Positions 8,288-18,175 of a stretch of DNA of 64,000 bases are shown in pieces. The position numbers were made by a program, and so were the translations under genes. The stretch lies in contig NZ_CP021324.1 in assembly GCF_002156965.1 (NCBI RefSeq), positions 694,681-758,680 of the forward strand, written 5' to 3'. The notes beneath the pieces are model-generated. The model was not told the DNA's origin, did not search any database, and saw only the letters and a list, made by a program, of their open reading frames with translations. The number at the start of each line of letters is the position of its first letter. Positions within the stretch are counted from its first letter, which is position 1. The stretch is from Candidatus Nitrosomarinus catalina (GTDB taxonomy: Archaea; Thermoproteota; Nitrososphaeria; Nitrososphaerales; Nitrosopumilaceae).

Positions 8288-10657
8288 TTACCAACACCAA
8301 AACAAAAAGCAGAATTGAGGCTCATCAGTTTTAATTATTTTACAAATGCCATCTACTAATTTAGTTCCAACACCACATTGAGGCTTAGTTTCTTCTACAA
8401 CTGGTTCAGGAGTATATCCAATTGATTGTACTTGTAAGGTAACTGATTTTTCATCAGGAATTTGTTTTTTAGAGTCTATTGTAATTGGGTCTTTGATAGT
8501 TTGAACGATTTGTGTTACAGATGGTTCAGAGACAACGGTAGTTTGTTTAGATGTAACAGTTGGTAATTGTGTTCCTTGTTGTTCAGATGTATACCCTGTA
8601 TCCCCAGTGTATGATTTACTAATTGATTTGTCATGAATGTAAAATGTTTCAGTAAAGGAATTTCGTTTATTTTGAATTGATATGTTAAATTTTTCTTCTG
8701 ATTCATCAAGGAATCCCGAATAAATTGCAATTCTATCATCAAGTAATGGTTGATCTGTTGATAATCCCAAAATACTTTGTTGCATTGGTGTTGTCATTTT
8801 GGTTTGTATTGAACCACATGTGGAGTAGGCATGAACTTGAACTTCAAATGTATTGATATTATAATTTACTTGATAAACTCTTAGTGAATTATTTTGTCCA
8901 AATCCATTTGAATCACAATTATTCTTGCCGCCACTAGAACTAGAACTAGATGGAGTATCTGAAGAAGTAAAGAATTTTGTAAAGTGATACACATATGCAA
9001 TCAAATCATTTCCCACAGTCATTGAGCATTGACCACTTCCTCCAAGCATTGAAGTTACATTGCTAAAACTATCTTCAAGACAAGCAGTTTGTGTAGAATT
9101 AACTACTCCTGCAGAATTAACATATCCAAAAGTCTGATTTGCCATTCCATCTATCTTCATTCTCATAGGTTTTGAAAAGGTTAGATCAACATCATCAGAA
9201 CCAAACGATGTTGCCAAGTTAATTGTTTGACCTTCTACTGAAATTGTTGATTTATCTATGTTATTTGCCAGCTCTAATCCCCCATTCCAATTGGTACCAT
9301 TAATGCTAGTTCCTGCTTGAATAACTAGATCAATGTCTGTATCAGCAGTTGTTGCATTAACTACAATTCTGTTTGGCAGATGAATGTTTTTGTTTGTATT
9401 ATCAGCTGCAGTTTGATTCAAAACATTAGAAAATTCTAAACTTGCAGCTCCATTACTACTAGGAATTGTAATTTGACTCAATTGTGTACCTGTAAAATTT
9501 AAAATTTCATACTCATAGACAGTTGAGAAATCCAACGTGGTAGAACTTGCTGCAGCAGTACTATTTGATGAGGTGTAGACATTAACTGCATGGTTATATG
9601 CTACAAGTAATCGATTCAGATGATCAATTACTATGTCTTTAGGGTCAGATAAACCCGTAATTGCATATCTAAAATTAAAGGAATCATCAAAAACTTGGAT
9701 GTTGTTTCTTTCTCTATCTCCAACATAGACATAGTCTGAAGAATCAATTGTCATAAAATGTGGATTTTGGAATAGACCATCAGTTGTTCCATAACCTCCA
9801 AATGAGGTAAGATAATTTCCTGAAGAATCAAACTGTTGAATTCGTCTGTTATTATGATCAGCAACCCATAATTTTCCTGAAGAGTCAAAGTCTAAAGATA
9901 CTGGATTACAGAATTTTCCAAGATATTGTTCTCCAACAAGTCCAGGTCCACCTTCAATACGTCCACAACCTTCACTTCCAAATTTTAATAGAAAATTTCC
10001 TGAAGAATCAAACTTTTGAATTCTATTGTTGTTAGTGTCTGCTACCCAAATGTTACCTGATGGATCAATTGCAAAATCTTTTGGAGAATAAAATTGCCCA
10101 TCACCTGCAACTACAGCTCCTGAAGCTGAGGTATTACACAGGTCACCATTTACACTGCGTTCGGGTGCAGTACCTGCAATATTCATTACACAAGCAGTAC
10201 CAAATTTTGAAATGAATGTACCATGTTGATCAAATTTCTGTAGTCTGTTGTTTCCAACTTCTAAAACCCAAAAATTATCAGAACTATCAAATTCAATATC
10301 CATTGGTTGATTAAATTCACCATCATCTCCACAAGGATCACCTGCTTGAATATCCATAGTATTACGATAACAATTGTTTTCTCTAACTCCAGGATCCACA
10401 ATGTGTGATGAAAAATTATGAGATGTAGAATTATCAAACAATGAAATTCGGTGATTCCAATATTCAGCTACAAAAATCCATCCAGTACTGTTTACTCCCA
10501 ACCCCCAAGGGTGATCAAATTGCCCATTACCTGTTCCTTGACTTCCAATTGTAGCTTGTAGTCCTGCATATGCAGAATTACTTGCAAGTCCAATTAATCC
10601 CACACAAAGAACTGCAATTACAATAATGAATACAGGTTTCAATAATTTTTTTTTCAT
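8288..10657 (-). CDS. secreted NHL-repeat beta-propeller protein
   Basis: 789 residues with an N-terminal signal peptide (about 1-31, hydrophobic core ending NSAYA). Residues about 32-370 hold at least five NHL repeats, each with a GxFxxPxDxxxD pattern followed by an xVxDxxNxRIQxFD strand, which build a beta-propeller. The middle is a Thr/Ser/Asn-rich beta region, then a Ser run (about 568-575). The C-terminal part carries CGVGTKLVDGICK and ends FCFLFWCW, an unusual Cys/Trp/Phe tail. There is no clear membrane anchor. Likely a cell-surface or extracellular binding protein. ATG start. Confidence 0.85.
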   Translation of the reverse strand: MKKKLLKPVFIIVIAVLCVGLIGLASNSAYAGLQATIGSQGTGNGQFDHPWGLGVNSTGWIFVAEYWNHRISLFDNSTSHNFSSHIVDPGVRENNCYRNTMDIQAGDPCGDDGEFNQPMDIEFDSSDNFWVLEVGNNRLQKFDQHGTFISKFGTACVMNIAGTAPERSVNGDLCNTSASGAVVAGDGQFYSPKDFAIDPSGNIWVADTNNNRIQKFDSSGNFLLKFGSEGCGRIEGGPGLVGEQYLGKFCNPVSLDFDSSGKLWVADHNNRRIQQFDSSGNYLTSFGGYGTTDGLFQNPHFMTIDSSDYVYVGDRERNNIQVFDDSFNFRYAITGLSDPKDIVIDHLNRLLVAYNHAVNVYTSSNSTAAASSTTLDFSTVYEYEILNFTGTQLSQITIPSSNGAASLEFSNVLNQTAADNTNKNIHLPNRIVVNATTADTDIDLVIQAGTSINGTNWNGGLELANNIDKSTISVEGQTINLATSFGSDDVDLTFSKPMRMKIDGMANQTFGYVNSAGVVNSTQTACLEDSFSNVTSMLGGSGQCSMTVGNDLIAYVYHFTKFFTSSDTPSSSSSSGGKNNCDSNGFGQNNSLRVYQVNYNINTFEVQVHAYSTCGSIQTKMTTPMQQSILGLSTDQPLLDDRIAIYSGFLDESEEKFNISIQNKRNSFTETFYIHDKSISKSYTGDTGYTSEQQGTQLPTVTSKQTTVVSEPSVTQIVQTIKDPITIDSKKQIPDEKSVTLQVQSIGYTPEPVVEETKPQCGVGTKLVDGICKIIKTDEPQFCFLFWCW

Positions 10658-11000
10658 AATTCTAGAATTTAAGAATGCCGAAATACACTGTAATACAATT
10701 CAAAAAGAAGAAACAAATCCTGATCGTAGTTTTTCAATAGATTGATATTTTTTAAAAAAATCTTAGAAATATGGCAATAATTCTGAATTTTGCATTTTTC
10801 AAAAACTGTTAAAGTCTTAGGTACGGAAATATCGCATAATTAGCCTAAACTGTCCAATTTGTTAAAGTATCTTCAGGAAAATAGGCACAATATGTCGAGA
10901 TAATTGACTCAAAATGTGGAATTATAATCTAATAATTTAGGCATAAATGTATTACGGTATAGTACGGTACGTTTATAGCATAGTTGATCGCAGTATCGGT
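10658..11000. other. 343-bp intergenic region, promoters only
   Basis: No convincing gene. It separates the start of the NHL protein (minus) from the small CxxC gene at 11001 (plus). It contains TAGGCA-type words at about 10881 and 10937 and a reversed one near 10850, a short duplicated ACGGTA word (about 10955-10970), and a TATA box TTTATA at 10972-10977 correctly placed for a leaderless start at 11001. Confidence 0.5.
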
Positions 11001-11180
11001 ATGATGCAAAGTAGAACAATAATGCAAGAGACAAAAATTGAAAATAATATTCAATCCTCTGTTTCAAAAGTTGAATGTTATGTTTGTGGTAAAGGTTTGT
11101 CCGAAGGACACAGTATTTCAGCTAAAACATTATCAAATGGAATTGTATTATTTTGTGATGTTCATTATTCAATGCAGTAA
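11001..11180 (+). CDS. small CxxC protein, 59 residues
   Basis: Chosen start is the ATG at 11001 (another ATG follows at 11004) because a TATA box sits about 27 bp upstream; longer frames would start upstream of it. The core is VECYVCGKGLSEGHS and, 20 residues later, FCDVHYSMQ: CxxC plus C-x2-H, enough ligands for one zinc. The protein at 32332-32448 has a similar layout with CHVC and CGDC. Function unknown; probably a zinc-binding regulator or adaptor. Confidence 0.6.
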   Translation: MMQSRTIMQETKIENNIQSSVSKVECYVCGKGLSEGHSISAKTLSNGIVLFCDVHYSMQ

Positions 11181-11190
11181 AAAAATTATT

Positions 11191-11799
11191 TTAAATTTTT
11201 ATGCATCCGGGTTTTGGAATTCTATTATTTAAAATTCGTTGTAATACAATTCTTTCATTTGAACCTCTAAATTTCATTAGAATTTCATTTGATTCATCTA
11301 AAAATTCTTTAATTTGCTTAAATGAATTCTTTAATTCTTTTTTTAATTCTATATTTTTAGTATTTTCAACAGTAAGCATAATTGAAGAAGACAATTCCAA
11401 CATATTTGTTATACTGTTAATAAGTAAATCATAGTCTTTTAAAATTAATTTATTTAATTTTTGAGAATTAAGATCTTTTGAAATATCAATAAAGATTTTT
11501 TTGCTATCCAGTTTTTTTAATGATTTTGTAATCAACGATTCATTTGTAAAAATAACATTATTGATGAATCCAATATGATCTGCGGTATCTTGAAATTGTA
11601 ATTTTGTGTATGTAATTTCACTTTTGTATCCTTGTTTTTTTAGATATCCAAGTTTTTCCATTTTGTCTAAAACTAATGAGAATTTATTTCTGGCATATCT
11701 TTTTCTTTTTTCATCAAGACAATTCTCCCACATATCTGTAAGATATGCACTATCAGCACCCATAGAATCTAGAATAGAATTAATAGTAATATCTTTCAT
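11191..11799 (-). CDS. winged-helix-like protein with C-terminal coiled coil
   Basis: 202 residues, soluble. The first 70 residues look like a winged helix-turn-helix: NSILDSMGADSAYLTDMWEN, then RNKFSLVLDKMEKLGYLKKQ with a wing-like YKSEITYTK hairpin. The remainder is long amphipathic helices (Leu/Ile/Lys-rich) suited to dimerisation. This suggests a DNA-binding regulator of unknown target. The stop is close to the convergent small CxxC gene. A TTTATGCCTAA word lies 46 bp upstream of the ATG. Confidence 0.55.
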   Translation of the reverse strand: MKDITINSILDSMGADSAYLTDMWENCLDEKRKRYARNKFSLVLDKMEKLGYLKKQGYKSEITYTKLQFQDTADHIGFINNVIFTNESLITKSLKKLDSKKIFIDISKDLNSQKLNKLILKDYDLLINSITNMLELSSSIMLTVENTKNIELKKELKNSFKQIKEFLDESNEILMKFRGSNERIVLQRILNNRIPKPGCIKI

Positions 11800-11907
11800 A
11801 ATTTAATCTTAAAATTGCCCTATTTACGGTTTAATTAGAGATTTTTATGCCTAATATCAAAATAAGAATTCTAAAAATTAATTAAATAATTAATAGGTAT
11901 TTTTGAT

Positions 11908-12105
11908 ATGGATTCCCCAAAAGAGATTAATTCAGTATTTTGGGACAATAAGAAAAAATCGTGGGAATACAAAATGGTTGCAGTAGACGAATATCACGGT
12001 TGGACTGAATGTCAATATTGTAACAAACCAATGTCACATAATATCAAAAGTGAGGGGGAATTCAAAGTAGTATATGTTAAATGTGGATGTACAAGGACAG
12101 ATTAG
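11908..12105 (+). CDS. small Cys-rich protein, 65 residues
   Basis: 65 residues with an N-terminal SVFWDNKKKSWEYKMVAVDEY strand pair and then CQYCNKPMSH and VKCGCTRTD: CxxC and CxC separated by about 22 residues, a likely zinc ribbon. ATG start. It converges with the cupredoxin-containing exoprotein, overlapping it by 4 bp. Part of the large set of tiny zinc proteins in this genome; no specific role can be assigned. Confidence 0.65.
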   Translation: MDSPKEINSVFWDNKKKSWEYKMVAVDEYHGWTECQYCNKPMSHNIKSEGEFKVVYVKCGCTRTD

Positions 12106-13976
12106 TCATTTTTAATATTGATGACTCCATTAGACACTAGCCATTCAATACCTGTGATGAAAGAATTGTCATCAATTGTTCCGTCAGCCCACCAGCCAGC
12201 ATTATTTTTAATCCAGGATGGGATTTTTTCTTGAGAAGTCTCAGTTGTTTGAGAAGTAACATCTAAAATATTATTTTCAATTAGATATTGAATTCCTTGA
12301 ACAAATGAATTATCATCAATTGTTCCGTCAGCCCACCAGCCAGCATTATTTTTAATCCAGGATGGGATTGTAAAATCATCAACAGAAATTACTCCAAGCA
12401 TCCATGGATGTAATTCACAATAATAAGAAAACAATCCGGCAGTATCAAATTTTTGTGAGAAATTATCACCTGGTGCAATTATACCACTATCAAAATAATC
12501 AGATTTTCCTTCTGAAGGGTTTCCAGAACTAACTGTATGTGCAGCTGAATCAATATTGTTCCATAAAACCATTTCATCAACAGATAATTTTTGCTCATAA
12601 GGCAAATAGCAAGATTCGTTTAATTCACAACCAGGTAAGGAAGAATTCAAAGCGATATCAATAATTTTATCAGCAATCATTGGTTCTTTAGGCTCAGTTA
12701 CTTTAAATGAAAATTCACCAGACGTATCAAAATAATTTACATTGGAAATTCTTAGAATTACGGCACCAGTACTATCAAAAATTACAGGTAAGGAATCACG
12801 ACCGTCATACGATTCAACTCCACGAAATGATTCAATTTGATTACCATTTAGAAAAATATCCAGATCATATGTAATTTGAGGAATAACAATATTGGTTATA
12901 GGATCTCTAAATTCCAAATTAAGATTAATTTCATTGTTGGGATTTATTTTTCCTTCAGGGGTTAACGTTAAGTGGAATTTCCAATCCTCCTCAGTAGATA
13001 ATACAATAACTTTATCACCAGATTCTAACGAAGCATTTTGTTTTTGAATATCACGGAGTTTTCCCGATTCAAGTCCAAAAATTATTTTATCTTGTGTATC
13101 AGATGGAATTTCATCATATAGTTTCATTAATTTTTTTGTAGGAATTAAAAAATGCACAACAATTTCTTTGTCACCAGATCTATCAATAGTTCCCAAAACA
13201 GGAATAGAATTTACAGTCATTTTAATTTCATGTTCATGAAAAACTTTCATCGATTTTGGAATATAATATTCAGCATGTACGTAAGGAATTTTTTTTATAA
13301 ATTCAACATCCCAGTTAAATGGCATATCTGCAGTTAATTTTTGAGAATTTTCGTCATAATGAAATTTATCAATTTTATCAAAATATGTGGCAAACATTAA
13401 ATCATATTTTTTATCTGAATCAATTTCAAATGGAATGTATTCACCAATAGTTAACAATGTTTCAAATACAGGAGGTCGAGGTAGTGATTCAGAATTAATA
13501 GATAAAATCTTTATATCCACTTGTACTAAACCACCATTCGTAAACAAAGGGGCTTCAATTGCAAGAGGTTTGTTAGAACTTCCTATCCAAAAATCATCAG
13601 TTGTTTTATCACCTAAAAAATTTATTTCATTTTTTGGGATAATTTTTGCATTAAAAGATTCATCAGGACTATACCCATTGAAGGATAAAATAGATTCTCC
13701 AGTTTCAGGGTTAACAATATCTATCAAATATTCTATGTTGGAAACAATACGTTCTTCATCATGATTAATTGTTGAGATTTTAAACCCGATTTCAGATTCA
13801 TCTCCATGTAAAACATCAGGATTCGTTTCAACTTTTACTTTAAAGTAATTTTGATTAAAAAATTGTATATCACTTTCTACAGAACCCAATCCATGAGCAT
13901 ATGCAGATTGAACTGTTCCAAAAATTACTATTATTGATAATAAAACAAAAATTGAATGTGTCATTTTAGGATTCAT
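12102..13976 (-). CDS. secreted cupredoxin-containing protein with WIKNNAGWWA repeats
   Basis: 624 residues with a signal peptide (about 1-28, ending QSAYA). The N-terminal about 430 residues are beta-rich; one segment (YDLDIFLNGNQIESFRG ... GAVILRISNV) is clearly related to the neighbouring gene at 14013. A cupredoxin domain follows (about 455-530) with ligands visible as AAHTVSSGNP and YYCELHPWM, that is His, Cys, His and Met of a type 1 copper site. The C-terminus has two copies of an IPSWIKNNAGWWADGTIDD module. Probably an extracellular copper protein anchored or assembled through the repeats. An ATG four codons downstream is an equal start candidate. Confidence 0.8.
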   Translation of the reverse strand: MNPKMTHSIFVLLSIIVIFGTVQSAYAHGLGSVESDIQFFNQNYFKVKVETNPDVLHGDESEIGFKISTINHDEERIVSNIEYLIDIVNPETGESILSFNGYSPDESFNAKIIPKNEINFLGDKTTDDFWIGSSNKPLAIEAPLFTNGGLVQVDIKILSINSESLPRPPVFETLLTIGEYIPFEIDSDKKYDLMFATYFDKIDKFHYDENSQKLTADMPFNWDVEFIKKIPYVHAEYYIPKSMKVFHEHEIKMTVNSIPVLGTIDRSGDKEIVVHFLIPTKKLMKLYDEIPSDTQDKIIFGLESGKLRDIQKQNASLESGDKVIVLSTEEDWKFHLTLTPEGKINPNNEINLNLEFRDPITNIVIPQITYDLDIFLNGNQIESFRGVESYDGRDSLPVIFDSTGAVILRISNVNYFDTSGEFSFKVTEPKEPMIADKIIDIALNSSLPGCELNESCYLPYEQKLSVDEMVLWNNIDSAAHTVSSGNPSEGKSDYFDSGIIAPGDNFSQKFDTAGLFSYYCELHPWMLGVISVDDFTIPSWIKNNAGWWADGTIDDNSFVQGIQYLIENNILDVTSQTTETSQEKIPSWIKNNAGWWADGTIDDNSFITGIEWLVSNGVINIKND

Positions 13977-14012
13977 TAATAATTGAATTTCTTTTTAATA
14001 AAATAAAAATTG

Positions 14013-15536
14013 TCATTCACTTATGTTATCAACATAGCCTGTGACATGGTCAAAGACAAATGTTTGTGCAATAATTTCAACGTAATCTGCTGATGAATAT
14101 GGCCCTCCAAACAAACCATCATTGTCCTTTGGTAAAGTTCTGTCCTCGTATTCAATATAGATTGAATCTCCATCACTTACTCTGAGAGTATTTTTAGTAA
14201 AAGAGTGATCATCAAATGTTACATCAAAGGATCCTTCTAAAACATCAACATAATGTCCATGCATTCGTCCTTTCCAATCCTCTGGAATATTACCTTCAGT
14301 GAATGAAGCATGTTTTCCAACTACTTGCTTGACAATTGCTTCTGGAGCTACTTGGAAAGAAAAGTCTTGTTTAACATTTCCATCAAAGATATCAGTAATT
14401 ACAATTTTTGCGGTTCCCCTTTCATCAAATCTTATTGGTTCAACTGCATGACCATCATCTGCAAATCTGTCAGTTCTTTTTTCAATTAATTCACCATTAA
14501 GATAAATTTCCATGCCATAAGTTAACTTGCTTTCCATTACATCTGTAAGTCCATCATGAACCATCAAGTTGATGTTATACTCTTTATCAACACCAATCAC
14601 TCCACCTGGTTGCCACCAAAAGTATAACTTGTATTCACCATCAGGAGTGTATTTGATCAATGAAGATGATGCAGGTTCAGTTAATTGGATATTTTCAATT
14701 TCTCCACCACCTAATTTTTCACCATGATCATGATTTGGAATAAATTGAACTGGAACATAGATTCCTGCCAAATCTGAATCAGAATATGCATGAATATAGT
14801 AACTATGGAAATCCTCATGGTGTATCCATAAATCTGCATCATGAAGTTTGAATGTAATTGGTTCACCTGCAATAAATTGTTCCTTATCAAATGCAATTTC
14901 ACCCATTCTCCATTCCCAAGTAGCTGACTTTACAATATTGATATCTTCATTAGCTTCCCAATTGACAGTTACTGCGCCATCCTGTGTTCCAGTAGGTAAT
15001 TTAACGGCTACATCATGAGCACTCTTCATCCAATCATACGTAGTTACACCCATCATAGTCATAGGCATAATATTGTCCATATTCATTCCCATTGCTTTAA
15101 TTTCTACACCATTTTCATCATGAACAACAAAATCTTTTTCGCCAGTCATCTTAACAATTCCTAAAAATAAACCTGTATCAGGACCAGTTTCAGTAAAAGC
15201 TATTTCATCAGCAGTAGCATCTCTAGTGGTTACAGATATTTTTCCATAACCATTTTGTCCAAGTCCAATACTATCCATTTTTTCAGGATCTTCATTGTAA
15301 CCATTTGCATAAATTAGAACATAAATTCGATCAGTGTGAGTATATCCGCTATATTTTTCATCACAGTCTTGCATAGTTGTTGCAGCATTCATACAGAATT
15401 TCATAATAATTCCTGGTGCGGAATAAGTATTAGAATATGAATTAGGAGGAATTGCATCTGCAGGCATAGTTGAAAAAGGCACAGACAGAACAAATGCAGA
15501 TAATACAGCAAATGTAACAATCTGAGATTTATTCAT
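14013..15536 (-). CDS. secreted beta-rich exoprotein, 507 residues
   Basis: A signal peptide covers about 1-28 (ending MPADA). The rest is predicted extracytoplasmic and beta-rich. The segment with MEIYLNGELIEKRTD ... GTAKIVITDIFDG ... FSFQVAPEA is homologous to part of the adjacent gene at 12102, so the two arose by duplication or share a domain. There are several His-containing stretches (WIHHEDFHSYYIHAY; FIPNHDHGEKLGGG) that could bind metal. No cupredoxin or WIKNNAGWWA module here. ATG start; 36 bp upstream of the 12102 gene, so co-transcription is likely. Confidence 0.7.
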   Translation of the reverse strand: MNKSQIVTFAVLSAFVLSVPFSTMPADAIPPNSYSNTYSAPGIIMKFCMNAATTMQDCDEKYSGYTHTDRIYVLIYANGYNEDPEKMDSIGLGQNGYGKISVTTRDATADEIAFTETGPDTGLFLGIVKMTGEKDFVVHDENGVEIKAMGMNMDNIMPMTMMGVTTYDWMKSAHDVAVKLPTGTQDGAVTVNWEANEDINIVKSATWEWRMGEIAFDKEQFIAGEPITFKLHDADLWIHHEDFHSYYIHAYSDSDLAGIYVPVQFIPNHDHGEKLGGGEIENIQLTEPASSSLIKYTPDGEYKLYFWWQPGGVIGVDKEYNINLMVHDGLTDVMESKLTYGMEIYLNGELIEKRTDRFADDGHAVEPIRFDERGTAKIVITDIFDGNVKQDFSFQVAPEAIVKQVVGKHASFTEGNIPEDWKGRMHGHYVDVLEGSFDVTFDDHSFTKNTLRVSDGDSIYIEYEDRTLPKDNDGLFGGPYSSADYVEIIAQTFVFDHVTGYVDNISE

Positions 15537-15630
15537 TTGAGATTTTTATTAATTATTTTAATAAAAAGAAAATGGTTCATTCTATAGATGTACCAATTCA
15601 ATATTAATAATTAAAAAAATTTTAAAAAAT

Positions 15631-16764
15631 ATGAAAAATTTAATAATTTTCATAATTATTTTTAGTTTTATTGTTTTTACAACTAGTCCAAATGTTTTTG
15701 GAGAGTCAGAAATAGATAAAGAAAGAGAAAATGAAGTAAAAGATGCAGCTAATTCATTAAAACGAGAAAATGTTCAAACGGAAGAAAAAAACTCAGATGA
15801 AGAAATAGAAAATGAAGAGAAAATAATTAAGAAAAAACTTGGCACATTAAAGAAATTTTTACCAACAGAAAAGGATTTTGATGAAATAACATTAAGAACA
15901 GTTTGGAGATATGTTGATAAACAAACAAGTGAAAATGAAGAATTTGGAGTTAATAAAATCCAAGGGTTAGTAAGAGATGTAGGAAGAGTTTACGATCCCA
16001 TAGTAAATAAATACAAAGTAGCAACAATTCAGATTGAAATCATCAAATATGATAATTCAGTAAAATTAATGGATTATTGGTTACAAGAAAAAAATTCAAA
16101 TCTTGAAAAATTATGGGATAACGCATATTTAATTGGAACACCAAATCAAAATACAGAATGTATTTTTAATTATTCAGATTTTGGCGCAATGACAATTTGT
16201 AAAACAGATGAATTTGTAATTCAAAGTGTCATTTTTGACAAGTATCAAGAACATTTTGATTATGGAAAACCACAAACTGGAATAAAAAAATTAACAGTAA
16301 ATGAAAATGAAATCACAACAAGAGTTGTGGACCATATATTAAAAAAAGTACAAATAAATTCTGAATTAGATAGTAGCAATGAGTTATACAAGATTTTAGA
16401 ATCAAATGCAGATATTATAGAAAGTAAACAAAATAAATATTCAAGTTCAGAAAGAGAATTAACAATTAATAAAAATGATAAGCAATGGAAAGGATTTGAA
16501 AATGATAAAAAGTATGGAATTGAAAATTTTTCATGTATTAAAGACGAATTTGGTTTAATTACAATTTCAGGACAATATAACAACAATCAAATTAAAAAAG
16601 ATAGAGTAATCATGGAGATTGCATTTTTGGATAACAATCAGAATATAATTTTAAAAAATACTGCAAATCTTTTAGAACTTGAAGAGTATGAAACTAAAAG
16701 ATTCATTGGAAATTTAAAAATTGATAAGAAATTTTCAACATGTACAATTAATGTAAAGAATTAA
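15631..16764 (+). CDS. secreted protein with C-terminal FxLYD-like domain
   Basis: 377 residues. A signal peptide (about 1-24) is followed by a Glu/Lys-rich linker (about 25-75), a central alpha/beta domain, and a C-terminal domain of about 85 residues (IENFSCIKDEFGLITISGQ ... CTINVKN) whose strand order resembles FxLYD domains, extracytoplasmic beta sandwiches. Function unknown. It converges with the next gene, overlapping by 4 bp. ATG start. Confidence 0.65.
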   Translation: MKNLIIFIIIFSFIVFTTSPNVFGESEIDKERENEVKDAANSLKRENVQTEEKNSDEEIENEEKIIKKKLGTLKKFLPTEKDFDEITLRTVWRYVDKQTSENEEFGVNKIQGLVRDVGRVYDPIVNKYKVATIQIEIIKYDNSVKLMDYWLQEKNSNLEKLWDNAYLIGTPNQNTECIFNYSDFGAMTICKTDEFVIQSVIFDKYQEHFDYGKPQTGIKKLTVNENEITTRVVDHILKKVQINSELDSSNELYKILESNADIIESKQNKYSSSERELTINKNDKQWKGFENDKKYGIENFSCIKDEFGLITISGQYNNNQIKKDRVIMEIAFLDNNQNIILKNTANLLELEEYETKRFIGNLKIDKKFSTCTINVKN

Positions 16765-18077
16765 GAAATTGATTTTCTGAAAGTTTCCAAGGCAGTTATG
16801 AATTCTTTTTGTGTAGATTTATGCTTAACAAATTCAACTTGACCACATAATTGAAGCCATTGGTTGATTTCAGCATAGTTTGAAACACTTGATTCTTTAA
16901 GATTATTCATAATTTCAGTATGTGTCAAATCCAAATTAATTTCTAATTTATGAGAATAATAGTATCGTATAGCCTGGCTAAATTTTTCAAATGCATATTT
17001 AGGTAAATTATCTTCAAATAGATTTCTGGATGTTTGAATCATTTCAATAGTGTTTTCTACATAATTAACAGAAGGAGAAATAGTTACAATTTCTAAATTA
17101 TGTGTAGAAATGGATTTTCTATACATGAAATATCCAAAAACAATTAATCCAAAAATTATTGGAATCGAAAGTAACAATGTCAAATCATAGTTTTTAGGTA
17201 ATTCAATTGATTGTGGAGGTTTTTCTAAAGAATCAATGACATGTCTTGTATTTTCAAAGTTAGTATTTACAAATTGAAAATCATCAAATAAATTTGAAGA
17301 AATATTGTTTACTAAATCCGGAGACTGTTTGACAGATATTTCTAATTGACGAGAAGAAATAGATTCATAAACATTAGAAGTTTCTGAACTTAGTTGTCTT
17401 ATCATGTCTTCTTTCATTGTTTGTGAATTAGGTTTAACGTAATTTGGTAGTAATTCTCTTAAGTCAATATTTTCATCACCGTCATTTGCCATCTGTGATG
17501 CTTTGAGTCTAACATCATCATATTTTGTAGGTGAAAATGCATCATTAGGAATAGATTCTAAATCATCTAAGTCATAACCACGTTCAACCAAAAAATTTTC
17601 TAAATTAGAATCAACGTAGTACTCTGTTGAAATTCCAGAAGAAAGATACTTTTGTGTTTTTACAGGATCCAGTAACGCTTCAGCAAGTTCAACATAACCA
17701 TCAGAATACCTATCCAAGTATTTTATCATATGAAAAAAATTTTCTTTATTAATTTTTTTTTGCTCTATTAACATTTTATTTAGAATTTTTCCCTCTTCAG
17801 ATTCAATAGTTATTATTTTATCACCTATAGTATAACCACTACCAGTGATAAAATCTTCTTGAGACTCCTGTTCAATGACAATGTTTAAAGATTCATTCTT
17901 ATTTTTTTTTACTTCAACATTACCCATATCTTCTTCAGACTCAATGTCAGGAGAAACTATAAGTGATTTAGATTGACCCTCAATAATCCAATCAATTTCT
18001 ACATCAACAGGTTCAGCAAAAGCAGGATTTATGAAAACAATTGACATTGAAAATAATAAAATCCAGAATGGTGTCAA
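16761..18077 (-). CDS. membrane protein with DUF4129-like C-terminal domain
   Basis: 438 residues from a TTG start: signal peptide (about 1-22), a long extracytoplasmic region, one membrane helix (about 305-325, LLLSIPIIFGLIVFGYFMY), and a cytoplasmic C-terminal helical domain of about 90 residues. That last part resembles the DUF4129 tail found beside MoxR/DUF58 genes. It is divergent from the moxR gene 98 bp away, which supports a shared role. Function in the MoxR complex is inferred from context. Confidence 0.6.
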   Translation of the reverse strand: MTPFWILLFSMSIVFINPAFAEPVDVEIDWIIEGQSKSLIVSPDIESEEDMGNVEVKKNKNESLNIVIEQESQEDFITGSGYTIGDKIITIESEEGKILNKMLIEQKKINKENFFHMIKYLDRYSDGYVELAEALLDPVKTQKYLSSGISTEYYVDSNLENFLVERGYDLDDLESIPNDAFSPTKYDDVRLKASQMANDGDENIDLRELLPNYVKPNSQTMKEDMIRQLSSETSNVYESISSRQLEISVKQSPDLVNNISSNLFDDFQFVNTNFENTRHVIDSLEKPPQSIELPKNYDLTLLLSIPIIFGLIVFGYFMYRKSISTHNLEIVTISPSVNYVENTIEMIQTSRNLFEDNLPKYAFEKFSQAIRYYYSHKLEINLDLTHTEIMNNLKESSVSNYAEINQWLQLCGQVEFVKHKSTQKEFITALETFRKSIS

Positions 18078-18175
18078 TATTTAATTTCTATAAAATAATC
18101 ATTAGTAAAATAAAAATTGGTACAATCGTCGAACATACCACATACTATTAATCATGATTTTAAAAATTAAAATTA

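Noticed and set aside
13387-13764. 125-codon plus-strand frame
   Set aside because: Antisense to the cupredoxin-containing gene, no motif, unlikely composition; a shadow frame.
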